A stretch of DNA of 64,000 nt from Pleodorina starrii. Lineage: Eukaryota; Chlorophyta; Chlorophyceae; Chlamydomonadales; Volvocaceae. Numbering within the stretch: the first letter of the stretch is position 1; each line of letters opens with the position of its first letter. Shown piece by piece: positions 51,000 to 63,951 of the stretch. The notes below the pieces were generated by a model that was given only the letters and a program-made list of their open reading frames with translations, ran no database searches and had not been told where the DNA came from. The stretch spans positions 372,001 through 436,000 of the forward strand of contig BRXU01000050.1 of the NCBI GenBank assembly GCA_030267565.1, given 5' to 3'. Made by a program: the position numbers and the translations under genes.

Positions 51000-53900
51000 T
51001 AGCTCCCTCACCACCATGATGACGCACTGCCGCAGGCCTGACGTGTGTTGTTAAGCGGGTGGCTGGGGGCTGAGGGGGTTTTAACCCCCGCATGCACGTA
51101 CACCTACCAGGGTGGCTATCTTAAGATATGGATATATATTTGGGAGAAAAAAATGGAAATTTGAAGATACTTTTGCCGTGCAAAAAGCTGAAGGTTTAGA
51201 TAATCCGGCCTCACAGGTGGGCATGATATCTCCCGGGGCCGTGTTTAGCCGGGAAAATCCCCTCCTGGACAGATCCTGACAGATACTCTCAGCACTTCTG
51301 AGCCAGGAATATCTCCGGCCGTAGATACTCAGAAAAATAAGATAGCCACCCTGACACCTACCCGCACCCCCGCGCTGCGTTGCCTCCTTGCCTTGCGGTG
51401 CTTGGCTGCCGATTTGCTTTACCCCAACCTGCGGGCCGGCGGGCGGAAACCATAAGGGTACGGTGGGGCTCCAGGGAAGGGCCGCCGCCGGCTGGTCTGC
51501 TGCCGTCGTCCCCCTGGGAACGCCCGCCCCCGATGGTCCCCTGGGAACGCCCCCGCCGCCAACCGCACACGCACTGTATCGACACCCTATGCGCGTGGTC
51601 GTGTAGGGCGCACGGTACGGACGTACGGTGCGGTACGGTGGGAAGAGGTGGGAAGAGGTGGACGCTTGGACATCCGCACCGTCCTTGTCTATTACCACGC
51701 ACCGAGAAGGCCAGGGCCGTTGCTGCGGAGTGACGAACGGGCAAGCGCGCTGCCCCTAGTAGGTAGACCTTGATTGGAAGGCCCCGTTGGCCCGCTCGGT
51801 GGAGAATGCGGGGTTGGGTCTTAGGGCTTGCGTCTGCTTGGGTGTGCGACCTTGTGCCTTCAAAGCACCAGGGCACTAGGGCTGATGTCCATCCGCGTGG
51901 GGACCCGGAGGGGCGGGCCGTCATGAGCGAGTCATTAGCTAAACCGGGCGCCTGCATTTTATTTGTTGTGCCTGTCTTGCGTGCATCCCCGGCGCCGTCG
52001 CCCAAGGGTCGAACCGCCCGACGGCGATTGTTGTTGATTCATCCTCCCCTCCTAGCCTGCTGTCTGGATTTGGTAACCCTAGCCACGTGTTTCAGATTTA
52101 GCCCGCACGGTATTGATGGGATGGGCTGTCACGCCTCGATGCGGACATGTGTGCATTTCTGGTGGTTTCTGCGACAGGTTAGACCTCCCCTAATGGCTTG
52201 GGCCACCTGTGCGGTCTTCGCGCCTGGAGCGCCCTTGCTATAGCGGGCACCGCGTTGGTAGTTTCGGACGCATCGCCTGCGCGTGCAACTAAATTCCGTT
52301 TCCGTTGCTGAGGCCCTGTCCTGTTGGACTTCCGATTCCTGGGCGGGCCTTGGCCCAGCCAGGATGCCGGGGCTGTACAGGCGCAACGATTGATAGTGTC
52401 ATTAGAGCACAACGCGTTTTTTTCCGGCGCTATGCGTTGCTCGCGTATAGATACGGATAACACGGCATTCATTGTACGTCGGATGGGACGATTAGAAGGC
52501 CAATATGAAGCCAAAACCGACTCGTATGGTAGCATGCAGACGCGTTCACCATAGAACAGATCACGCCACGTAACTTTCCTGTTTGCTTGGGCCCTTGGTT
52601 GACACCAGCTGCTGGCATGCATGGCAGCCAGCCTGCCGGGCAATAGGGCACCGACGCCAGGTGGTCGCGGGCATTGCGGTGACCAGCCTGACAGGCCGGA
52701 ACGTTTACGGCACGAACTGTACGGCGCCTCGGCCGGTTTCGGTCGATCAGGCATTAGAATCGCTTCTTGGCCATTCCGTTGAGGGCGTCCTTGTGTTGTG
52801 TTCGTAGCAAGGTTTGTGTGGAGCTGTTCGGACTTCGGAGCCTGTCGTGATCCCCCTTGTGGCCGGCCAAAACTTCGACTTCCCTTGTGTGTAGAGGGAG
52901 CGAGTTGGGACGGACCAGGCTTCTTGCATGTTTTTGGTGGCAGATGGCTATCAGGGGGCGGGCCCCATGGCGGCTCAAATACTGCTTCTTGTTGGCGGTT
53001 ATCTGCTGCCCCCCGGGAGATCCCCCGACCCGACCTTAGGGCAGTCTCGTGTTGTTAGCTCGTGGGGTTTTGTCTGCTGCGGATCAGGTGGGGCTTCAGC
53101 CGCGACAGTGTCAGGTGCGATTTGCGTCGGTGATCCTCTGCAATTACTGTAAAGCAGGGTAAAGCGATCCATTCAGGACTGGGCGGCGCGCGGGCGCAAC
53201 GCGCAACCAATGCACCAACCCATCTGTCGACTTGTCGTGCATCAAACAATTCGGTAACTTACATACAAAACATCATGTGTTCTGCGAGTACAACAAACAC
53301 AAACTCGCTGTAATAACGTTTTGTAATGCGCAAATAAATGACCAGAAATCCCGTCGGCGCTGGATCCAAACAATTCAACTCAAGAACGACGCCCCTTCTA
53401 ACGCTTCGGACCATGCAACCGATCATTGCGAATGATATAGGTAAATGGAACTGTGCATCAAGGGAAAGGGCCGCGGCGCGGCACGGCACGTGCGTTCCAA
53501 GGGAATGACCATGCCGTACTGTGCGAACACGGCGGGCACAAATAGCCGCGGCTCGCCTTGGATCCCTGCGGGTACAAGCTAGGGCGGGCGGAAGAAAGGG
53601 CACTGTGGGCATCTATCTGCGGTTGCGAGGTTGTTGACTTATCGTGTGTCTTTGCCTGTCTGTGAATTTATGTGTGGTCGCATTTGTCATTTACTGTAGC
53701 CCCTTCAAGCCCTTCTTGTAGCCGTTGCTGCGAGCGCCGCATCGGACTGCAGGCTAGGGCCCACGTTGCCGCCACTAATGGTCAATCGGAATTTTGCCTT
53801 CCTCCATCGATCTCCTCCCATTTCCACACAACCTACCTGTATCCCCAGAGGGGATTCGGCGCCGGTAGGAAAGGCCCGCCCCGCCAGTAGCCCAGCCAAT

Positions 53901-55115
53901 CTACTGGTTGACGGTATGTAGGGCCCAGAGCCCCAGGCCATATGTCCTCAGAATTGACCTATTACCTACATATCTCTGTAGGACGCCGACTACCCCTCAG
54001 CCCTCATACGGGTGTCGGTGCGACCCCGGCCTCCCATGTCCCATCGGGGCTACACCCCGCTCTTCCCCTTCCCCTCGGGCCTCCCTGGAGCTGAAGGCCC
54101 GTCTTCCTCTTACCTGCGGCGGCAGACAGGCAGCCGAGTGGCTCAGTGGCTTCATGTCCCCAAACCTTCTCCGGGCCCTCGTGGTTCGTAGCTTCCCTTC
54201 ACTGTCGCTGTGCTGGTGCTGGAAGGTGCCCGCCCACACTACCGTGCCATGCTAGCAATATTCTCGGGTTCGGCGACTCCCGTCATACCATAGCAGTTGG
54301 CCAATGACAGGTTGGGTACGTAGACGCTAGATGCTACGACAATTGAGCTTTCAACTGTTGGCAACCGCACAGCATCGATGGTTGGATTCGTAAAATCGTC
54401 TTCTGGCTAGGGTTGGCTGATGCCTTTCACGGCCCTGGACAGGCCCCGCAGTCTATCTATACGGCGCTCCAGTCGCAAATATGTTTGGGTCAGAGCAGAG
54501 GTTTGGGTGTACGTCTTTGGTGTCTTCGCATCTCTTTGTTGCGACAGATCCAAGCTCGTCATGCGAGTACGGGACGGCATGATGAATTTCCTGGTCCTGT
54601 TTATTCCTGTTTCATCCCCTTTGCCGATGTCTGATGCCGCACACGGGCGGGGCCTGCCATAAACATGGAAACATGTTCCCCAAGCGTAGGGCAGTACGTC
54701 TGTGGTGAAGACGAAACGCGAAGACAGGTCGACAGTGTTCGCAGTTCGGGTGTCCGACGCACGTGACCTGATGGTATAGATGCGCCCACTGAGGAATCAG
54801 GTCTCACTCGTATAAATGTGCAATGTCGTGAAGGAATTTTAAATTGAGCGGGAGTAGTTTTCGACGAATTTAAGCGAGCGAGTCTGCGCTCGCTCGCTTA
54901 ATTCATCGGGGTCCGCGATCGATTGAAAATTGAACTATGGTTAATCAATTCGCAGTGGATCAACCCAGAAAAGATGGTGGCGTTGATGCCACTCGAATGA
55001 TTTTGAAGACCAGGGGGGGGACAGAACGGGTGTAAAAAGGTGTCATCAAAGGGAACTGATAAGAACAAAGGGCCTGCATACCAGACCATTTATTCATCAG
55101 CAAACGTCAATTTTA

Positions 55116-55595
55116 TGATGATGATGTTACAAGCTTCAGTGAGCTCGTACGGCTCAAACGAACCGCCTCAGTCGTGGGCGCCTTGCCTGTTCCGGGGCAC
55201 TGCGCTGTGGGCAGCCTAAGGCCTTTGCTTTTTTTCGTGCGAAGGTATTCGTCAAGCTTGTCGTTCTTGACGTTTGAACATTGGAAATGAAGTGTATCGG
55301 TAGCCTTTATACTCCAGTTGTATTTTTTGATATAATGGCGCTCCTCAGATGGAGTCTCCGTTGTCCGCATTCGCGCTAGAGAGTCAAACAAGGCCAGGCA
55401 GTCCAATCTGCGACTATTCATGAGTTCCTGCAATGCTTGTCACGTAGCAATTGAAATTGTCGCGAAAGTCGTCGTGTGCGCGCAGAACAAGTGCTTTTTG
55501 CTATGGGCGTACGGCGGTGACCCCCTGCTGGACTATGGAAATTATTGCCACCCAACCCGAAGGCTCATGAACCGCCTCAGTCAAGCAAAAGGAAA
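55116..55595 (+). repeat. Dispersed repeat split by ~380 bp of unrelated sequence
   Basis: The left part (55,116-55,175) matches 36,123-36,172 and fuses the two GAACC boxes. The right part (55,553-55,595) matches cccgaaggctcatgaaccgc at 36,172-36,210. CGCCTCAGTC therefore occurs as a direct repeat on both sides. The intervening DNA has a 106-codon minus-strand frame (55,113-55,433) without a recognised family. Confidence 0.65.
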
Positions 55596-55667
55596 AAAAA
55601 GTAAGAGAAGATCAACCGAAACAGAAATGGTATAGAGACAACATAAGACAGATATCAATTTTATCGA

Positions 55668-56160
55668 TTGCAGGTCGATATTGCCGTACCTGGACGAAAA
55701 GGGCGAGGACGCGAGGTCAAAGGTCACTGCGGCTCAGTGTCGACCGTATCACGCATAATATATAACTATTCCGTGACAACTCGTTTCCATGAAGGGAAGA
55801 GGGCAAGAGGCCTTGGCGCATCGGTGAGCGATTTTCAGCAGTACAGGAATAGGTTCCATGGGTACGGTGGTAGATTCGTGTCGAGGTGTCGTCATTTAGG
55901 GCAATTTAGGCCCCCTTGACGCAGTTGAAGACAATCACTGGATAAGGCTCTGGTGCGCTTAGAGCACCCTGTGTGCTGTCCAGGGCCGGCGCATCTTGGC
56001 CCCTCATACGCCAAACCAACTACCGGCACAAAGAGTAGGTACAGGAAGTACATTGTGTTATGGCTTACACGAGGCCCCATAATTAATGAAGCGCCTCCGA
56101 CGGCTTTGCTTCGTGCAGGAAGCACTTCCGCAGTTCTCCGTTCTCCATAAATAACTAGAT
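55668..56160. other. Upstream region of paralogue D
   Basis: An 83-codon frame (55,668-55,919) is preceded by an acceptor-like ttatcgattgcag. No partner exon was found and its product has no recognised domain. A TATA-like ataaata at about 56,148-56,154 lies about 20 bp before the ATG of paralogue D. Confidence 0.35.
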
Positions 56161-56171
56161 TATTTGGAACG

Positions 56172-58264
56172 ATGGTGGACAATTTGGTGCCTGAATTGGA
56201 GCTTTCGGCTTGGGTGGGTGGTTTGGGCGACCTGGAGGTGCGTCATTATGAGGGCTTTTTTTGTGTGGGTGGATTTCCGGGACCGGACATCTTGCAAGAG
56301 TGTGCCTGCTTCTTGCAGACTCTATTATCTTGTACATGCATTAGATGCAGAAAAAGCGCAGCTGGTTTGTGTCTGACGTTGCTGACCAATGACCGTGCCG
56401 CAACGGGAAGGATTGTTACGCATCTCCTTGAGGAGGAACGAAATCTGAATCTTTAGCTTTTGCTTCGCAGGTTTCCAGCTCCATCAGCGAAGTTGTACCG
56501 ACCGCCGACGAGAGACGTCCACGCGTTCTCGCGGCGGCAACCTGTCCCGCAGGCCCCGATGGCTCAACAGGGCGCAAGCGTCTCTTCATCGTGGAACCGC
56601 TGGGCATGTGGGTGAAGAACGGCCAGGCCGTGCCGGCAAATCCGACCCTGTCGACATCGACATATCCTGCCACAGCGCACGCTGCTGTTGTCGAGCCTGT
56701 TCCCGACCACGCGCCGCCATCTGCCCCGCTGGACAAGGCGCCGGCCGTGCTGACAAACGGGTCTAACTTGGAGCTGCGGAGGGCTTCCTACACTTCCGGT
56801 AGTCAAACACCGGGCGACGGGGCCCTCTCCAGGGCACTGGCTCCTGCACCGGGCGGTGAGCTACAGCAGCAACAACAGCCGCGGTACAAGGATCAGCCGC
56901 TACAGCAGCAGCAGCAGCAGCAGCAGTACCAACAGCAGCAGCAGCAACAACAACAATACTCGTCGCCGCTGCGGCGGTACTCGCCGCAGGCGATACCGCA
57001 AGTACAATTCCAGCAGCAGCAGCAGCAGCCGGCGCTGCAGCAGCCGTCGGTCCCGGAGCTAGCGCCCATCCCCGACGGGTCCGGTTACGGGGGTCCCGTG
57101 CGCCGCCTGACGCCCTCCATCCCCTTCCCCCAGCCCCTGCCCCAGGCGGCCCCGGTGGCTGCTTCCAGCCGCTTCCAGCCGTACACCAACCGCACTCCGT
57201 CCAGCAGCCCGGGTACGACGGCAGCTAGCCGGCTTGTGTCCGGCGACGGCGTCAGGCTGCCCTTGATGCCCCCGCTGGCGCTGCCGCCGGGTGAGTCCGG
57301 GCTTCGCAGCGGCGGCGGCGGCGGCACATCTGGCGGCGGTCCCCCTGGTGACGTCAACGTCATGCTCAACCGCCTGCAGCGCCAATGCTCTGGCTGGGCA
57401 CGGGAGGCGGGGCCCTGCCCGCAGCCGCCGCTGCCGCAGTTGCGGCGGCACGAAAGCCTTCCCGCCGGCGCCGCCGGCGGCGCCCCGCCCCCATCTGGGG
57501 CCGCCGTTGCGACGCTTTGGCACACTTGGATACGTGGCGAGGAAGTGCCGTTTGAGGCATTGGCTGGCGGAGGCATTGGCGGCGGCGCCGGCGGCATTCC
57601 CGTGGGCGGCGTTGCGGGCGGCTCGGTGCGCCTCGCATTGGGCCCCCAGGTCGATGCCGGCAGCGCTTTTTCCGCTGCTGCCAATACCCACCTTCAGCTC
57701 CAGGGAACGGGGCCAGCGGCGGCGCAGCCGCCAGCGGCCTCGGCGGTCTTCCCCGGTCCTCTCGCTCCACAGCAGCACCAGCAATTGCAGCACCAGCTGC
57801 TGCTCAACCACTTCGCCCAGTTGCGGCAGCAGCAGCAGCAGCGCCAGCAGCAGCAGCAGCACCATAACCAGCAGCAGCACCAGCACCCGGCGGCGGCCCC
57901 GCAGCGCCCATCGCTGCCTTCCGCCTCTTGGTCAAGCGGGTGCGCAGAGATCTGGGCTGTGGCGTTCGGCGAGCCCGCGCCCGCGGAGGCGGCCGCGCTG
58001 CTGCCGTTGCTGCCCCGCGGAAGCGCCCCACAGCCCGCCTGCGCGGAGGTTGCGGCCGCTGCTGCCAGCAGCATGTGGCCAGCGGCCAGCGGCTGCAGCG
58101 CGCGTCCGTTGACGCGGATGTCATCCACGGATCCCCTCTGCGGCCCGGCGGAGCACGGCCCGGCGGACCAGCCAGCGCCGGCGGCTGCAGCAGTGGGCCC
58201 CAGTCGACATCGCTATAGCCGCTCCGACCTGCGCCCGCCGGCTGTCTCCTCCTGCGAGGAATGA
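56172..58264 (+). CDS. Paralogue D of the Q/P/A-rich family, two exons, 619 aa
   Basis: Exon 1 is 56172-56237 (22 codons, with LELSAWVGG and ending GDLE), donor GTGCGT. Exon 2 is 56471-58264 after acceptor tgcttcgcag, in phase 0. The family module follows: RPRVLAAAT, then RKRLFIVEPLGMWVKNG at about residues 52-68. Low-complexity Gln (residues about 150-225 and 450-500), Gly and Pro stretches make up most of the rest. Two tryptophan motifs stand out: LWHTWIRGEEVPFEAL near residue 370 and EIWAVAFGEPAPAEAAAL near residue 515. Both resemble VYHSWTFGEEEAAEL of paralogue C. The frame is intact and the module is conserved with A despite much divergence, which suggests selection. No function is assigned. 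Confidence 0.72.
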
Positions 58265-61200
58265 AACCCAAGCCCCTTGCGTATTTGGCCCCCCCTTAAC
58301 ATTGCTTGCTGCGACGGACAGGGTAGGCGGTGGCGGCACCGCCTCGGACGTGCCTAATAAGCGCGGAGGCCGCCGCCGCAGCAGCAGCAGCAGCCGCAGC
58401 AACACGTAAGCAGCAACAGCGGCAGCGATGACGACAGCGGCCAGCCACAGCGACGATGTGACGGAGCTACGTGGGCGCCCGGCAGCAGAGCTGCCCAGGT
58501 GCTGCTGGCCCGGCGGACGCAATCTTGCAGCGCAGCGCGCGTCGGGGCGGCTGAGGGCGGCAGACACCAAACCGGGCGCCTGCTTCCAGCAAGCGAGGAG
58601 GAGGGGGCGAAGGAGTGGAACATATGCATACTGCGACGCTCCGTCGTACCGACCTATTTACTTACCTTACTTGCCTACGCAAAATTATTGCGTTGGTAAG
58701 GAATGTCATGTCGTGCCATGCGTTCATAAATACACGGGGACGTACTGCGGTGAGCTCTTTTCAGGGACTGTGGAAGGAACGGCATTCTGGGCGCTGCGTT
58801 AGACGGGGGACGGGGAGATGCGATGTGGGCCGCGGCGTGGGGGTTGGGGTTAGTTGGGGTTAAGGGCTCGACTGGAGGCGGAGAGGCGCTCTCCGGGGCT
58901 TTGCGGGGGTCGTCCGAAGAGCGCAGCTCGGCCCAGCAAGATTGGCGGGGCCGGGCTGTGCTCGGAGGGCTCTCATCCGCGTTCGCCGCCAAGCCGCCAG
59001 TGAGCGTCACGGCGCCCCGTCGGCGCCACCTGCCGCCGCCTCTCCCTCAGTATGCCTCTCCCTCCATCCGCGCGCGCGCGTGTCACTATTCGCCTTCGGC
59101 TGCGCTGCCGTTTTGGTGGAGGATGTTGACGTATATGTTACGTTTCGTTTCTTTTCGTTTTGGACGGTGCAAAGTTCATTTTCACAGGTGGGTCAGCAGC
59201 TCGGGCTGGGGCGTCAGTTTTGCTCCCATCGTCCTGATTGGGTGTGTGATGAGAGCGACGAGGGAATAATCCGCGAGGATTGATATAATGTGTCGTAGCA
59301 GGCGATCGTAAATGGGGAAACATCTCATCATCATCATCATCATGCGGCGCAGCTTATTATCCAGTGGGGACATACCGAGTGGGGAAGACGCCACATCATA
59401 TCACGCATGCGTTCCGGGGGCAGGCAGGTGGGGAGGCGGCTGCGCCGGTATCCTTCGACGCTCCCTTGCGCTTTACTTGGAGGCGGCGCTGGGGGCGCGG
59501 GGATGGCGCAGCCTCGTGTACGTCCGGCTATCTGTATGCATGCCCGCCCTTTTCTTAACGCCGGCGGCTCTCGCGTCGCTCTGCTTGCGGGCGGACGGTC
59601 GGTCAGCCACCGGATGTCCGCTTGGTTGCGTTGCTCGGACCTGGATGGATGCTCCAGCGTCAAGCGCGCACAGGCGGGGCGGGGCGTTTCGACCACCGTC
59701 AAGCAGGCAAAAGGGAGCGCGTGAGGGCTCGCTGGGCAGGCGGCGGCGCACGTTTGCTGCATTCCGCCGGGTCGTGCGCTGCGGGTAGCGGGATGGGGCT
59801 GGGCGGCGGTTGTACGTAGCGTCGCTCCGGCTCACTTCTGCAGACTGGGTAGGCTGGGTTGGATTGGGCGGGGGTGACGGCGGAGCTTAATTATCAAGAG
59901 TCGAAAGCCATATAAGTTGGAGTTGGGAGTGGGACTCCTCATACGTACACCGTTCGTGAGTTTTGTTTGCTGTACCACATGTGTGTTATGGCGCAGCAGC
60001 AGCAGCAGGGTGCTTTGTCTGGCATCTCCTCTGATGACAAAGCTCGCTGTGGACGCACCTGCTGCTGACGTCCTCTCTCAACCAGGTTGCAGCCCTAGAG
60101 ATGCCTAATTTCACCCGTATGCGGATATTGTGTCATTGTACTGTTTCTGTTCCATTCATCCCATGAAATTGCGGCTTGCGGCTTTTTTTCACTCGTCTCC
60201 TTCATTGTTGTTCGTTGCAGTCGGTTCGTTCAAAGCAGGCTGAAGGGCATGCGCATGGCACACGCGAGCGCGCCTGGAGGCGTTACCGACGTTGTATGTG
60301 GGTGAGCGACGGGGTTCGGTCGTTTGCGTGGTGCAGGGAAGCCTGGGTGGTAGGGTTGGGAACATTTCATTGGAGACGCGGGCACATACAGTATTCTGTG
60401 TGTGGAAGTGTGAAACCCACACGCATGATGATTCGTTGTTGACCTCAATACTGATGAATGACGGGCAGCGTATGGGGTGTGCGGGTGGTTGGCTGGGCGT
60501 TTCGCGATTTTACAGCGTGGGGCGGAGCAGAGGGTTTCATCTGATGGTTGAGGCGTAGGGGTCAGTCTCACCCATATGTATAACTCAATGGGGTTCTATT
60601 CTGGGCAGTAGCAATGCCAAGCGCTCGCCGACTTCCCAACAGAACGTTGACGACGACGACTCGTTCATCGCGGCATATCGCAAGGCAGGCTACGGCAGTT
60701 GACGCCCTCGCTCACGGCCGATCGGGGGGGTCCTGTTCCGTCATTTTTCCACATGATGACGACATGCATTTGGTGCTCAGCGTACCACCAAATGCTGCTC
60801 GCCTGCTTGCTTGCCATCGAAAAGCTTGCGTGTGCGTGGTCCTGCGCGGTGTGTGCTGTTTTGTTTGCAAGATTTGCAAGAAGAGCCCGGTCACAGCCGC
60901 TACTCCATGTGCAAAAGTCAGCAGGCTGCGGTGCTCTCTATCTGTGACTCATTTCCCTTTGTGTGTGTGTGTGTGTGTATGCGTCGGTCGCTTGATCGGT
61001 ATGCTTTGTGTGTGTTTAGCGATTGGTTTGCAGAATACAGCCGATGCTGAAGATAACTGATGTATATGCGTTGGATGGCGGGGCACATCGCCTGGTGCCC
61101 CGCCCCGCTGCTGAACGCATTACAGTGCCGCGCGCGCGCGCAGCTTGCAGGCGCAGCCACACCGCACAGGCAGGGGAGGTGCATGGGAGGTTTCACGCTG

Positions 61201-63690
61201 AGGGAATATACGCGGCCGCCGCGCGCCGCGGTGCACGCACGGCGGGGGCCCCTTCGCGAGCGCGCGTGTGTTGGCGCTGCTCACGGGGGCCTGCCAACGC
61301 CAGCATGCGGGGCAGGGCGGGGTTCGTCGCATCTGCGAAAGGGTGACGTGCGATCTGACCTTCTTCCCGCCCTGTGCTGCGAACCTCGACTCGACCGGCG
61401 CTATCCGCCAATTCGCGTGTGCACCGACCGCCCCGGCCCCTTCCTCGTCGCGCTAGCCCGCACTGCCTGACTGGCTTTCACGGGCCGCCTGCGCCCGTGC
61501 CGGCTGCGCGCTATCGCGCCACTGTTGATGTGTTTCAGCGGCGGATAGAACGGAATATTTGAGACAACGGAATGTCTTTTGAGGATTTGTTTTCGCCTGC
61601 CTGTAGGGCGACTGTGTATGCTGAGCGCGTCCGGATACGGTAGATGGACGCGTCATCCCGTTGTGGTGCCCCCACGCACGCACCCCACTCCCAGAGCGCT
61701 GGTGCCGTCTTCCGGGACCGCACGGCGGCGGGGCCGGTGCGGTCTATTGAGTCGTTGCGCGCGGGTGTGTCACGCGGCGGCGGGGCGGGGCGCCTCTTTG
61801 CTTCCTCGTCGTGTTGCGTTTGTGTTGGCCCCTTCCTCGGAAGCAGGCGGCCGGAACTGCGTTACGTTACGTTACGTTACGTTGCGTACTCCGGTGACGG
61901 TCTGGCACTGCGCGGCGAGCCACCAGCGGCCGCCACTCCCGCTGTTCGTTGTCATTGTCGTGCGGCGGGCACGAACTTGCGGGGCAGATGGATAGGTTTG
62001 CGTGGTGGTGTGCGTGTGTGTGTGTGTGGTGGTGGTGGTGGGGGTTGCTGGCCTGGGCAGTGAACGAGCGTGTCCGTGTGTGGGTGGGCCATGGGTGTGG
62101 GTGTGGGCAGTCGCGCACAGGTCGCCTCACATTACAGCTCCTCACCGGCGGAGTGGACCGTGTACGTGCTGGCTGTGCGTAGGAAGTAAGGCACACTTGT
62201 CCGTTTGGCGGTGTCAAAGGATAACCCGTGTCGCTGTGTGTCATGTGAACCGCTCTGTGAACGGGGCTTTTGAGTCGATAAAGTGGCCTCCGCCCCGCAT
62301 CCGCATGACGTGCACGCAGCTGCTGGCAAACTAGTGTGCGTTTCTTTCCACTCTAGAGCGGCGACTGGGCTTGGTTGCTTGCTTGCGTATGCTGTTGTAA
62401 TTTGCTGGGCGCGGGTGTCGACACAGTAACACCGTTGATCGTCGCTCCGCCGTCTACAAAGCACGCCTGGTCGCCCTGCTTGCACTGGGCGGTGCGCTAC
62501 GGACACGGCTTTTCTGAAACAATCAATGAGGTCATAATAATTCCTTTTCATTGGTCGACGCAACGTTGTTGTATGTCGTCCCTCATTGGGGTCAGTTGGG
62601 TGTCGGCGACGGAAGAGTATCGTACATGCTTTCGAGGATGGGTGTGCAGGGTGGCAAACTCGTACCCACTTCTGCTGCTGCTGCCTTTATTACTATTGCT
62701 TAACTCACCGTCTTTTCCGATTTTTGCCTCGTCACAAATATTTGTTTGTTCGTTGCACCTTTTGAACGAGACCGGGCCTCAGGCGTCCTCGGGCGTTGCA
62801 GATTGAGTGAATGGAACCGAGCACCCATATACACATAATGAGACCCCCAAAGTGAGTACTGCACTGTACGGCACCGTGTTGTACAACGCCGTTGAGTCGT
62901 ATAGATGCGTGTTGCCATGATGAACTTCCTTGTTGCGGGGATGTGCGTCATGTGGTGCCGCATGGGAAAACCAAGCGCTTAATGTACGGCAGGCGGGGCC
63001 ACGCCCGTCCCACCGTACATACGTCTTTCGTCGTTGGTCGCTTCTTACCACTTCGTACTTGGAGCAGCCTGCCGATTGGCACCTTGCGCTGTATGTATGT
63101 CAGGCGAGGCGCCCCGTCGCGTTTTGCTCTCTGTGACGGGGCGGATGAGATTGCTCCGAACAAGCCTGGATGGACTGCTGTTGGTGGATGGTGCGGTACA
63201 TGGTTTTAGAAGAGCCGAGCAAACAGGACAAATAGCACATCGTTTTAGCGCTCGCTGGCGGCAACTAACATCATGACATCACATTCGCTGGTGCGTGCTG
63301 GAAGCGGCCATTCAGTCTCCACACAGAAGACATCGATTACACATCAACCTGGATGGCCGCCCACAACGGCTAGAAGTGTCTACTGCCGCAACGCGTGGTG
63401 CCTTCTGTGAGCAGTTTTGTTTTTTGCTTTTTGCTTAGCTGGCCCGAAGGCTGAGCTGTCGGGAGCCCATTGTAACAAACACCGTAACAACCATCCGTAC
63501 CGTCACGCGGCATTAATGCGTCGCAAACGTGTCCGTCACACAGACCTCAGCCGAAGCGACGGATGGCTGGCGCGCTGCAGGCAGATCTGTGCTCTTTCGT
63601 TCCTGCGTGGGGCCCGGAGCTCCACGCGATCTCCACGCGCAGTCCTTGTGCAAACCCGTCATGCATCACTCTCCTCCAGTGTCCAGTCCT
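58265..63690. other. Long gene-poor stretch right of paralogue D
   Basis: No splice-consistent gene was recognised. It contains a (TCATCA)n run near 59,327-59,342, GT-rich tracts near 60,960-60,980 and 62,005-62,045, CGCG-rich patches near 61,130-61,140 and the GTTAC tract at 61,860-61,883. Frames up to 158 codons are unsupported. Confidence 0.4.
61860..61883. repeat. (GTTAC)n short tandem repeat
   Basis: Four to five consecutive GTTAC units (gcgttacgttacgttacg...). The reverse complement reads GTAAC. Confidence 0.85.
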
Positions 63691-63705
63691 GTCGCGTGCC
63701 CACAG

Positions 63706-63757
63706 GTCTTCAACCTCAAGCTCCGCTCCACCCGCTTCGACTTGCTCGGTGCCGTCT
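63706..63757 (+). CDS. Probable internal exon of an unidentified gene running off the right edge
   Basis: The acceptor gtgcccacag (ends 63,705) is followed by codons giving VFNLKLRSTRFDLLGAV and then a possible donor GTACGC at 63,758. The charged and hydrophobic mix differs from the surrounding low-complexity frames, which is why I call it an exon. A further exon may begin at 63,903 after ggtcaccag (AFAARSRARFGAEAP). Neighbouring exons and the family were not identified. Confidence 0.35.
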
Positions 63758-63951
63758 GTACGCATCTTTGTGCCGGCCCCTGCTGTCCACCCTCCCTCCC
63801 CCGGCCTCCCCCGGTCTCCCCCCCCCCCCGGCGGCCCCGTTCCCTCACTCAGCGACCCCACTAGAGCACCTGCCTCCCCGGGGGCTGTTGTTGGTCACCA
63901 GGCATTTGCCGCCAGGTCCCGGGCTCGCTTTGGGGCGGAGGCCCCGCCGCC

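Larger units (their letters stand above)
49435..55110. other. Long gene-poor stretch
   Basis: No splice-consistent gene was seen. Notable contents are a (GTTT)n run near 49,913-49,933, the dispersed 21-bp repeat at 50,025-50,045, a GTTG/GTGTTG-rich tract at 50,927-50,999, tandem repeats gggaacgcccgcccccgatg/gggaacgccccc near 51,517-51,555 and gtgggaagag near 51,637-51,659. The inverted gcgagcgag/ctcgctcgc pair is near 54,875-54,897. Frames up to 215 codons lie on overlapping strands and show no domain. Confidence 0.4.

Noticed and set aside
55668..55919. Upstream exon of paralogue D
   Set aside because: It has an acceptor-like start but no donor to reach exon 1 at 56,172. A and B have no counterpart, and the family start codon and TATA-like box lie downstream of it.
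30376..58264. A regA/rls (VARL, SAND-domain) gene cluster
   Set aside because: Clustered same-strand Q/A/P-rich genes recall that cluster, but I see no SAND/VARL domain and the two-exon structure does not fit.
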